A DNA stretch of 7,227 nucleotides, from the NCBI GenBank assembly GCA_045590935.1, contig JAZNSA010000163.1:1-7227 (forward strand), in the 5' to 3' direction. The DNA is from CAKSHP01 sp045590935. GTDB taxonomy: Bacteria > Bacillota > Clostridia > UBA1381 > UMGS1253. Positions 1-5,840 of the stretch are shown piece after piece (within the stretch, counting starts at the first letter, position 1; each line of letters opens with the position of its first letter). Made by a program: the position numbers and the translations under genes. The notes below the pieces were generated by a model that did not search any database, was not told the origin of the DNA, and was given only the letters and a program-made list of their open reading frames with translations.

Positions 1-983
1 CTTCCGCTGCCTTCTCCGCCTTCGGTGCCTGAGCCGCCTTCGGTGCCTGAGCCACCTTCGTTATCCGAGCCGCCTTCTCCGCCTATATCGCCACCGTCTT
101 CAATTCCTGTATCAGGATTAGTGTCGCCGCTGCCTGAGCCACTTCCGCTGCCTGAGCCGCTTCCGCTACCTGAGCCGCTTCCGTCATTAATTACAACCTT
201 AGTATCATCTTTATCATTTACTATATCACCACTGACAGTTGTCTTTTTCAAAACAACTCCGCCAACCTTAATATTATCGCCCAAAATAATATTACCCTCT
301 ACCTTTGCATTTTCAATGGTTACATCATTTGCACGAATTAAAATATTTCCGCTCTTGATATCGTCTGCATCATATTTACCAGGCTCTGTTATATACTGCT
401 TTACAAGATTGTCCATCAAAACGGCAAACTCAGCTCTTGTTATATTGTTTAGCGGATTAAGATATCCGTCAGAGCCCTTCGCATAACCGCCCTCAACAAC
501 TGCCGCAACATAACCCTTTGCCCAGTTTGCAATTTTGTCTGCATCCTTAAACACTTCCAAAGCCTCTGCATCACCCTCACCAAGCTCAAATGCACGGGAT
601 ATAACAGTAAAAGCTTCTTGCCTTGTTATGTAGTTATTAGGATTAAGATTTACACCATCACCTTTAAAAATACCCTTTGCAACAGCCGCCGCAAGAAAGC
701 TATAATACCACTCGCCCTGCTTAACATCTGCAAACTCAGAAATATCATCTTCCTTTGTTGAGTTAAACGCACGAACCATAATAGTTGCCATTTGCGCACG
801 AGTCAAATTATCAGAAGGTCTGATTGTATTATCCTCATATCCTGTTAAAAGGCCATTTTCAACAGCCTTATTCAAAGCCGCCGTTGACCAGTTATCAGGC
901 ATATCCGTAAATGTTGCCGCAGATATTCCAATCGACGTGCAAAGAAAAATTACCGTTAATGCAATACTAATTATTTTTTTCAT
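1..983 (-). CDS. SLH-domain cell-surface protein with beta-helix-like segment and Gly/Ser/Glu-rich repeats (C-terminus beyond window)
   Basis: The gene reads leftward from an ATG at 983-981 and stays open to the left edge, giving 327 visible codons and no stop. The start is set by a GGAGGT ribosome binding site at 993-998, 9 nt upstream. Residues 1 to about 22 form a signal peptide (MKKII, a hydrophobic core, cleavage near ISA/A). Three SLH domains follow at about 24-73, 83-134 and 143-198, with the family motif as LTRAQ (60-64), ITRQE (119-123) and ITRAE (181-185). SLH trios generally bind secondary cell-wall polymers, so the protein is probably exported and held non-covalently on the wall. 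Residues 203-267 alternate short hydrophobic strands with Gly/Asn turns (SGNILI, VTIENAKVEGNIILG, TTVSGDIV), which resembles a few turns of a right-handed beta-helix. A (GS)9G linker (268-286) and EGGSGT-type repeats (303-327) follow. The functional C-terminal domain, if there is one, is outside the window, so the role is unknown. Confidence 0.93.
   Translation of the reverse strand, partial: MKKIISIALTVIFLCTSIGISAATFTDMPDNWSTAALNKAVENGLLTGYEDNTIRPSDNLTRAQMATIMVRAFNSTKEDDISEFADVKQGEWYYSFLAAAVAKGIFKGDGVNLNPNNYITRQEAFTVISRAFELGEGDAEALEVFKDADKIANWAKGYVAAVVEGGYAKGSDGYLNPLNNITRAEFAVLMDNLVKQYITEPGKYDADDIKSGNILIRANDVTIENAKVEGNIILGDNIKVGGVVLKKTTVSGDIVNDKDDTKVVINDGSGSGSGSGSGSGSGSGSGDTNPDTGIEDGGDIGGEGGSDNEGGSGTEGGSGTEGGEGSG
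3..77 (-). repeat. 18-bp tandem repeats encoding EGGSGT-type units
   Basis: Four consecutive 18-bp units (77-60, 59-42, 41-24, 23-6) encode EGGSDN, EGGSGT, EGGSGT and EGGEGS. The two central units differ by a single base. The array lies inside the SLH gene and may continue beyond the left edge. It encodes a flexible, Gly-rich acidic spacer. Near-identity at the DNA level, not just the protein level, points to recent slippage or duplication. Confidence 0.85.
126..182 (-). repeat. 18-bp tandem repeat encoding a (Gly-Ser)9-Gly linker
   Basis: Three 18-bp units (182-165, 164-147, 146-129), each encoding GSGSGS and differing from one another at one or two bases, plus a final Gly codon at 128-126. 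Together they give 19 residues of strictly alternating Gly and Ser (268-286) between two Asp residues. It is a flexible linker between the beta-helix-like segment and the EGGSGT repeats. Confidence 0.88.
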
Positions 984-1012
984 TTCTAAAATACCTCCGT
1001 ATTTAATTTTTT

Positions 1013-1036
1013 GGCTTTAATATCAGCAAAAAAGCC
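1013..1036 (-). other. Leader hairpin of the minus-strand SLH gene
   Basis: GGCTTT at 1013-1018 and AAAGCC at 1031-1036 form a 6-bp inverted repeat with a 12-nt loop. It lies between the predicted transcription start near 1052 and the ribosome binding site at 993-998. In the sense direction it is followed by an A-rich stretch, not a U run, so it is not a typical terminator. It could stabilise the leader, but it is short and AT-rich enough to be chance. Confidence 0.35.
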
Positions 1037-1058
1037 GAAGTTAAACCACCTATATATT

Positions 1059-1087
1059 ATTGTATACTCTTTTTTGGAAAAAGTCAA
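1059..1087 (-). promoter_or_regulatory. Sigma-A-type promoter for the minus-strand SLH gene
   Basis: On the minus strand, TTGACT (1087-1082) and TACAAT (1064-1059) are separated by exactly 17 bp, and both are close to consensus. The predicted start near 1052 gives a leader of about 70 nt before the ATG at 983. Confidence 0.75.
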
Positions 1088-1220
1088 ATACTTTTTATTA
1101 TTTTTACATAGAATTTATAATATGTTTTTTGGTTAATTTGTATAAATTTTGAATTATTATATCAAAATACGGAAAAAAACAGTTTTTTTAACATTTTTGA
1201 TGGGTTTTTATATTTTTTCC

Positions 1221-1254
1221 TTTGTTTCCAAAATGTAATATTAAAGGAAACAAA
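1221..1254. promoter_or_regulatory. 9-bp inverted repeat upstream of the SLH promoter, candidate operator
   Basis: TTTGTTTCC at 1221-1229 and GGAAACAAA at 1246-1254 are perfect inverted repeats separated by 16 bp, with arm centres 25 bp apart. The right arm ends 6 bp before the -35 hexamer at 1261. The spacing and position would suit a dimeric or paired activator or repressor. The arms are AT-rich and no matching regulator is encoded in the window, so the role is inferred only from position and symmetry. Confidence 0.4.
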
Positions 1255-1260
1255 TTGAAA

Positions 1261-1289
1261 TTGACGTATTGGTATAAAAATGATATAGT
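1261..1289 (+). promoter_or_regulatory. Extended -10 sigma-A promoter for the large SLH gene
   Basis: TTGACG at 1261-1266 and TATAGT at 1284-1289 are 17 bp apart. A TG at 1281-1282, one base before the -10 box, makes it an extended -10 promoter. Transcription should start near 1296, giving a leader of about 70 nt. Together with the AAGGGGG ribosome binding site at 1353-1359, 7 nt before the ATG, this predicts strong expression, as expected for an abundant surface protein. Confidence 0.8.
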
Positions 1290-1366
1290 AGATATGTATT
1301 AGTATGCTTATTTTCAGTTTGTAAAATTAAGAATACGGACTATTTATTTAACAAGGGGGTTATAAA

Positions 1367-4300
1367 ATGAAAAAAATGTTAAAAAGGGCACTGGCGGTTT
1401 TTGTATCAATGGTAATATTTCTTGTTGCCGCAATAGCGCCCGTTTCAGCAAAAAGCTTTAACGATGTAGCAAGTACATATAAATATGCAAACGAAATCTC
1501 ATCTCTCGTTTCGCTTAAATTGCTTGCAGGATATGAAGACGGAAGCTTTAAGCCTGACGGAACAATTACGAGGGCTGAATTTTCAGCAGTTATCGCTCGT
1601 GCGTTGGGAATGGATACGTTTGTTACGCCAACAGACCTTTCAGCAGTTTTTACGGATATGACAAATGCGGACGGAAGCTACCATTGGAGTAGCGGTTTCG
1701 TAAGCTTTGCATACAAAAAGGAAATTATAATAGGAATGGGCGACGGTACCTTTTCTCCTGACACACCTGTTACATACGAGCAGGCTATCAAGATGATTGT
1801 TTGTACACTAGGATACCAAGACTCTGCCATTGATTACGGCGGATGGCCTGAGGGATACATCCAAAAGGGTGATGAGCTCGGAATTACAAAGGATGCCATT
1901 GTTTCTCCTACAAACACTCCTGCATCAAGAGGTATGGTTGCAAAGCTTATCTATAATGCACTTGAGGTTAATATAGCAGAAAAAAACAGCAGCGGCGTTT
2001 ATGAAGAAACTCCAAAGACTCTGTTAAATGACAAGCTAAAGGTTACTTCCTTTAAGAATATGATGATAACAGAGGTTGACGGCGAAATAACAATAAATTC
2101 CTCAACAAAAGGAATAAAAAAAGGCGAAGTTCTTTTAGAATCAAGCTCCAATTCTATAGTTGTTTCGTACGACAGCATTGCAACATCTGCAGAGCTTAAA
2201 TCAAAGCTTGGTTACTATATTTCAGGATACTATCGTGAAAATGACGAAGAAGAAAATGTATTGGTTTCTATTGATACAAGCTCGGCTAAAAATATCGAAT
2301 TATCTATAAACTCTGACAATATTGATTCTTACGACAATTTTGAAATTGAGTATTGGCAAAGCAAGACCGATTCCAACACGAAAGAAGCAACCCTCGCAGA
2401 TGATGTGAAATTCATTTTTAATGGTATGATTTATGATTATTCAAATTCCTCCGATGCCGCTGAAAAGAATTTGTCGAAGTGGCTAAATCCTGAAAGCAGT
2501 GATTTTGTATACGGAAAAATACGTCTTTTGGACTCGGACGGAAACTCAAAATACGATGCCATTTTTATGGAGGACTATGACGTATATGTTGTAAAATCTT
2601 CCGTAACAACAAACGACTCAATCGCAGCTAACAACTATGTTGTTTACGATTATTATAACACGGCGAAGAAAATTACGCTTGACGTATTAGATGAGTCAAC
2701 AGATATAACAATCAAAAATGCAAAAACAAATGCAGATGTGAAAATAGAAGCCCTGAAGGCTAAAAATATTCTTTCTGTTGCAAAGAGTATCGACGGCAGT
2801 ATGTATACATGCTATGTTTCTACGCAGACTGTAAATGGCGAGATAACAAGTATGTCCGAAAGAAACCATATTTATACTATAAATGGCGTCGATTATAAGC
2901 TCACAAGCGAATTTGAGGCAATTGTTGAGGCTGATAAGGAAACTCTGGGCCTTGGAACCTCAGGAACATTCTACATAGATGCACATGGCAGAATTGCCGC
3001 TGTTAACGCAACCGCTATTCAGGCAGGAGACTACGGTTATATTACAATTGCAGCGCTCACAGGCTCAACTGCCGATGTTGCAACAATTAAGCTTATGCCT
3101 TTGACTTCATCTTCCAAGCCTGCAAAGGTAAATCTGGCACCAAAGGTTAAAATCAACGGAAAAACGTGTACAAGTGCCGCAGGCGCTTTAGATGCTTTAA
3201 AAGAAGCTGCATCGCTCATAGCCTCAAACAAAGCCGAGGGCGTTAGCGAAAGTCAGTATTCTCAACCTGTTCGTTTTATTAAAAACGGTGCTGGTGAAAT
3301 AACAAATCTTGTAACAGTATCGGGAATCGACGGCAAAGCAACTATAGGTCCTAATTCCGACAAGAGCAAGCTTCAAATCGGTAAAGAGCGTATTAAGCTT
3401 TTGTATAAAGGCTCAGGAAAGTTCTCCGATGAGGTATTTATTAACTCTTCAACTAAAATTGTAATCGTTCCCGACGACAGAAGCGACGATGACGATTATA
3501 AGTCATCAAGCGGATATTCGATGTTTAAAACAGCAGACAAATACGATATTGAAGCGTATGATATTGATGACTCGGGTGTTGCAGCTTTGCTCGTTGTATA
3601 CGGCGCAGATACTTCAAGACCTATAACATCTGATACAAAGCTATGCATAGTAAATGGTATATCAACTGTAAGCAGTAACGTTACAGACGGCATTGCATAT
3701 AGCATTGAGGTATATGAGGATGGTATATTAAAGAGCTACGAAACAGAAGATACATCCGATAAATATAAGCAAATTTCTATAGGTGATATAGTAAGATTCG
3801 GCTTTAATTCGGATGAACAGATTAACGACATAAAAATAGCACTTGATTGCGACAATTTAATTTTCGAAGCGAAGCACGATTCTACAACGTATAATGGGGA
3901 TTATAAGTTTAAAACAATTTTTGGTACAGTATTATCCAAGAGCGACGAGCTTATTATGATTGTTCCAAATGAGGTTGTTTATAAAGAAGGTAGCGAGGAA
4001 ACGCCTGACAATGGCGAGGGTGAAGTTCCCGATAACAGCGAAGGTGAAACACCTGATAGCAGCGAAGGTGAAACACCTGATAGCAGCGAAGGTGAAACAC
4101 CTGATAATGGTGAAGAGGGAACAACAGGCAACGGCGAAGGTGAAACTTTAGGCGGCGAAGAGGAAGCTTTGCAGGGAGAAGAAACCGAAGAAAGCTCTTT
4201 GGAAAATGAAATCGAACCTGTAGTTATTGAAGATGGCTTTTCTCTTTCCGAATCAGGAAAAGAGGGCTACTCAAAGCTTTCAACAACAAAGATTTACAGA

Positions 4301-4456
4301 GTTGTTATTAATGGAGGAGATGTTTCTATAGAGGCGGCTCCTTGGGATTCAATAGTTGCATACAAAGACGTTGAAAACGATACTGCTTCAACAGTATTTG
4401 CTCACGCATACAATAATAATCTTAAGCTTGTTGTTGTGTACATCTCTTCAAAATAA
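1367..4456 (+). CDS. Large SLH-domain cell-surface protein with unassigned ectodomain and acidic repeat stalk
   Basis: The 1029-aa exported protein starts at an ATG 7 nt after an AAGGGGG site. Residues 1-28 are a signal peptide (Lys/Arg-rich start, hydrophobic core, VSA cleavage site). Three SLH domains follow at about 29-82, 93-150 and 151-201. The first has the canonical ITRAE (67-71); in the second and third the same position is degenerate (VTYEQ, ASRG), which I believe is common in clostridial SLH proteins. Residues about 202-875 are a large beta-strand-like region that I do not recognise. It contains segments such as FYIDAHGRIAAVN and an acidic patch near 700-708. Residues 877 to about 950 are a Glu/Pro/Gly/Ser-rich stalk, and the last roughly 70 residues form a compact, strand-rich end. 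SLH domains imply attachment to wall polymers. It could be an S-layer structural protein or an adhesin or scaffold; no catalytic motif was found. No intrinsic terminator follows the stop codon. Confidence 0.95.
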   Translation: MKKMLKRALAVFVSMVIFLVAAIAPVSAKSFNDVASTYKYANEISSLVSLKLLAGYEDGSFKPDGTITRAEFSAVIARALGMDTFVTPTDLSAVFTDMTNADGSYHWSSGFVSFAYKKEIIIGMGDGTFSPDTPVTYEQAIKMIVCTLGYQDSAIDYGGWPEGYIQKGDELGITKDAIVSPTNTPASRGMVAKLIYNALEVNIAEKNSSGVYEETPKTLLNDKLKVTSFKNMMITEVDGEITINSSTKGIKKGEVLLESSSNSIVVSYDSIATSAELKSKLGYYISGYYRENDEEENVLVSIDTSSAKNIELSINSDNIDSYDNFEIEYWQSKTDSNTKEATLADDVKFIFNGMIYDYSNSSDAAEKNLSKWLNPESSDFVYGKIRLLDSDGNSKYDAIFMEDYDVYVVKSSVTTNDSIAANNYVVYDYYNTAKKITLDVLDESTDITIKNAKTNADVKIEALKAKNILSVAKSIDGSMYTCYVSTQTVNGEITSMSERNHIYTINGVDYKLTSEFEAIVEADKETLGLGTSGTFYIDAHGRIAAVNATAIQAGDYGYITIAALTGSTADVATIKLMPLTSSSKPAKVNLAPKVKINGKTCTSAAGALDALKEAASLIASNKAEGVSESQYSQPVRFIKNGAGEITNLVTVSGIDGKATIGPNSDKSKLQIGKERIKLLYKGSGKFSDEVFINSSTKIVIVPDDRSDDDDYKSSSGYSMFKTADKYDIEAYDIDDSGVAALLVVYGADTSRPITSDTKLCIVNGISTVSSNVTDGIAYSIEVYEDGILKSYETEDTSDKYKQISIGDIVRFGFNSDEQINDIKIALDCDNLIFEAKHDSTTYNGDYKFKTIFGTVLSKSDELIMIVPNEVVYKEGSEETPDNGEGEVPDNSEGETPDSSEGETPDSSEGETPDNGEEGTTGNGEGETLGGEEEALQGEETEESSLENEIEPVVIEDGFSLSESGKEGYSKLSTTKIYRVVINGGDVSIEAAPWDSIVAYKDVENDTASTVFAHAYNNNLKLVVVYISSK
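3995..4135 (+). repeat. 24-bp tandem repeat encoding EGETPDSS-type units
   Basis: In-frame 24-bp units occur at 4016-4039, 4040-4063, 4064-4087, 4088-4111 and 4112-4135, after a 21-bp partial unit at 3995-4015. The units at 4040-4063 and 4064-4087 are identical (EGETPDSS), the next differs only in its last codons (EGETPDNG), and the outer units are more diverged (EGEVPDNS, EEGTTGNG). This is the pattern expected from array growth at its centre. The product is an acidic, probably extended stalk separating the C-terminal segment from the ectodomain. Confidence 0.9.
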
Positions 4457-4501
4457 AAAATTCACCAAACGGGCTATAGCAAAATATGTAGGATGATAGT
4501 T

Positions 4502-4694
4502 ATGGAAAAAAATTGATTTATATATGAATCCATTGTCGGATATAAAATCGTATTATGAAATGGTAGACCTTGCCGCCAAAAACGGATTAGACTTTGAAAC
4601 CCTGAATATGTTTGAGCTTTTGAAGCTGGTTTATATGCTCTGTTCCGCTTTCAATTGTATACACGCGGGTAGTTTTAATATTGGAATGTCCTAA
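4502..4694 (+). other. Doubtful small ORF, possibly interrupted at an A7 run
   Basis: An ATG at 4502 has an AGGA site at 4490-4493 (8-nt spacing) but reads only four codons (MEKN) before a TGA, just after seven A's at 4506-4512. Read with one A fewer, the frame joins an open frame from an internal ATG at 4524 to a TAA at 4692-4694, giving about 63 residues (MEKIDLYMNPLSDIK...). The internal ATG alone gives 56 aa but has no good ribosome binding site. From 4587 on it is antisense to the recombinase remnant, which is the better-supported reading there. It may be a broken small gene, a slippage-expressed gene or chance. I do not recognise the peptide. Confidence 0.2.
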
Positions 4695-4937
4695 AATGTC
4701 GGCAAGGCGGACAATGTCCTTTTGCAAGGAATAAAAGGTGCAGGCGAAAAGGTGGCGAAAATTATGTGGGAACACCTTGCTTTTTGAAACGCCTGCCTCC
4801 TTGCAGAGGTCTTTTAACATCTTCCATACATTTGAACGATTGAGTGGCTTTCCGTTTCGGGAAACGAATACGGAGCCACTTTTTATTTTGTTCCTTTTTA
4901 TATAATCCGCAAGCATTTTGCATAGCTTTTTCTTCGT
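4587..4937 (-). pseudogene. C-terminal fragment of a tyrosine recombinase/integrase
   Basis: The frame encodes the C-terminal half of a tyrosine recombinase catalytic domain. Counting from the ATG at 4916-4914 (109 aa), the conserved residues are H51 and R54 in HNFRH, H77 in LGHSN, and the nucleophile Y86 in TTRVY. The tail after the Tyr (SGTEHINQLQKL) is also typical of these enzymes. The core-binding domain, the first catalytic Arg and probably the beta-hairpin Lys are missing. Integrase-like sequence seems to extend a few codons upstream of that ATG (KKKLCK) to an in-frame stop at 4940-4938, and the ATG has no ribosome binding site. Full-length relatives are about 300-400 aa. I therefore read it as an inactive remnant of an integrated element, not a gene. 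No other element genes remain nearby. Confidence 0.8.
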
Positions 4938-4945
4938 TTATAAGA

Positions 4946-4960
4946 TAGCTTTCAAAGCTA
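4946..4960. repeat. 15-bp palindrome next to the recombinase break point
   Basis: TAGCTTT, a central C, and AAAGCTA form a perfect 7-bp inverted repeat. It lies within about 10 bp of where recombinase-like coding sequence stops (4938-4940). ATAGCTTT also occurs at 4922-4929 and 4945-4952, as a direct repeat flanking that point. It could be part of an old recombination site or chance in AT-rich DNA. Confidence 0.3.
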
Positions 4961-5011
4961 ACGATTTGAGTTTTATTTATTTTTTTGGTTTATCATATTT
5001 TATCCCGAAAT

Positions 5012-5025
5012 TAATGCATTATGCA
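5012..5025. repeat. Overlapping short palindromes upstream of the phosphoribosyltransferase promoter
   Basis: TAATGCATTA at 5012-5021 is a perfect 10-bp palindrome. It overlaps TGCAT-T-ATGCA at 5015-5025. The cluster lies about 75-90 bp upstream of the -35 box at 5100. Its role is unknown; it may be a protein-binding site or chance. The rest of 4961-5099 is AT-rich and shows no gene. Confidence 0.25.
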
Positions 5026-5099
5026 AGTGCTTAATTATGCGATTATGTTGAGCGAAAAGAAAACATTTAAAAAATATTTAAACAATGAGCCTAAAAAGG

Positions 5100-5128
5100 T
5101 TGCAAAGTTAAAATATTTGATGTATAAT
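5100..5128 (+). promoter_or_regulatory. Sigma-A-type promoter for the phosphoribosyltransferase gene
   Basis: TTGCAA at 5100-5105 and a perfect TATAAT at 5123-5128 are 17 bp apart. Transcription should start near 5135, leaving a leader of only about 40 nt. That is too short for a purine riboswitch, so if the gene responds to purines, control must act at the promoter. Confidence 0.75.
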
Positions 5129-5176
5129 AACCGTAGTTTATATATTTAAAGGCAAAATTAATGGGGGGGAATCAGT

Positions 5177-5737
5177 ATGAAGGAATTTTACGAAATAAGC
5201 GTTGCGGGGCTTAAGAGAAATTTGCCACTTTGCAAGATTAACGATAGCTTATATATCGGAGCGTTTATTATGTTTGGCGATGTTGAGCTTACGGAGGCTT
5301 GCGCAAGGTTGCTTTTGAGCAAAGCACCTGAGTTTGATATAATGATTACTGCGGAGTCAAAGGGAATTCCACTTGTTTACGAAATGGCAAGGCAAGCGGG
5401 CAGAAATAATTATGTTGTTGCAAGAAAGGGCGCAAAGCTTTATATGAAAAATGTTGTTTACACTGAGGTTGACTCAATAACAACGGACCATAGGCAGGTT
5501 TTGTGTGTCGGGCAGGATGAAATTGATATGCTTAAGGGCAAGAAGGTTTTGATTGTTGACGACGTTATAAGTACGGGCGAATCTCTTGCGGCGCTTGAAA
5601 AGCTTGTTCGTCAGGTTGGAGGAAATATTGTTGGAAAAATGGCAGTTCTTGCCGAGGGCGATGCAATAGAAAGAGAAGATATAAAAGTTTTGGCACCTTT
5701 GCCGCTTTTTGATGCGGAAGGGGAGCCAATTAAATAA
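5177..5737 (+). CDS. Type I phosphoribosyltransferase, probably purine salvage
   Basis: A 186-aa cytoplasmic enzyme, close to the usual 170-200 aa of adenine, xanthine and hypoxanthine phosphoribosyltransferases. The ATG follows a G7A ribosome binding site at 5163-5170. The family's PRPP-binding motif is clear at residues 124-136 (VLIVDDVISTGES, with the acidic pair D128/D129 and the phosphate-binding T133/G134). An upstream AESKGIPL stretch and ARKGAK fit the core fold's pyrophosphate-loop region and the following strand. These enzymes join a free base to PRPP to give a nucleoside monophosphate and pyrophosphate. Overall layout most resembles the Apt/Xpt/archaeal Hpt branch, but the base used cannot be read from the sequence, so I give no symbol. 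It has its own promoter and may be co-transcribed with the membrane-protein gene 103 bp downstream. Confidence 0.9.
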   Translation: MKEFYEISVAGLKRNLPLCKINDSLYIGAFIMFGDVELTEACARLLLSKAPEFDIMITAESKGIPLVYEMARQAGRNNYVVARKGAKLYMKNVVYTEVDSITTDHRQVLCVGQDEIDMLKGKKVLIVDDVISTGESLAALEKLVRQVGGNIVGKMAVLAEGDAIEREDIKVLAPLPLFDAEGEPIK

Positions 5738-5840
5738 AGGGGATAAAAGAGATAAATTAATTTAGAGACCAGGCATAGCGTGGATACTAAGTGAATATAT
5801 TTAATTGTAGTGTCTATGTTTTTGAAAGGTATTTAGTGAT

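Larger units (their letters stand above)
984..1366. other. AT-rich divergent intergenic region between the two SLH genes
   Basis: This 383-bp spacer has no credible ORF. It holds the leftward promoter (1059-1087) and the rightward promoter (1261-1289), whose elements do not overlap. Between them, 1088-1220 is very AT-rich, with an A7-N3-T7 symmetry at 1173-1189 and other A/T tracts that could bend DNA or favour melting. The inverted repeat at 1221-1254 sits directly upstream of the rightward -35 box. No terminator or riboswitch is visible. Confidence 0.8.

Noticed and set aside
25..486. Plus-strand Pro/Glu/Ser-rich open frame of 153 codons
   Set aside because: It is the complement of the Gly/Ser/Glu repeats and SLH3 of the minus-strand gene, which has a signal peptide, three SLH domains, a ribosome binding site and a promoter. 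Open frames opposite such repeats are expected by composition.
3037..3705. Two minus-strand ORFs of 64 and 69 codons
   Set aside because: Both lie antisense to the SLH gene body, without ribosome binding sites or recognisable sequence.
3995..4135. CRISPR-like array
   Set aside because: The repeats are contiguous, without unique spacers, and are in frame within a coding sequence. The same holds for the 18-bp arrays at 3-182.
3960..4151. Plus-strand +1-frame ORF with repeated KVKHLIAA units
   Set aside because: It is an alternate reading of the 24-bp array inside the large SLH gene. The repeat follows from the DNA repeat, and there is no ribosome binding site.
4473..4480. GCTATAGC palindrome after the large SLH gene as a terminator
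   Set aside because: Eight bp with no loop and no following T run cannot form an intrinsic terminator.
4587..4916. Intact small recombinase gene
   Set aside because: It lacks the first catalytic Arg, the N-terminal core-binding domain and a ribosome binding site, and homologous sequence seems to continue upstream of the Met to a stop. A remnant fits better.
5129..5176. Purine riboswitch ahead of the phosphoribosyltransferase
   Set aside because: The predicted leader is only about 40 nt and shows no three-way junction or terminator/antiterminator pair.
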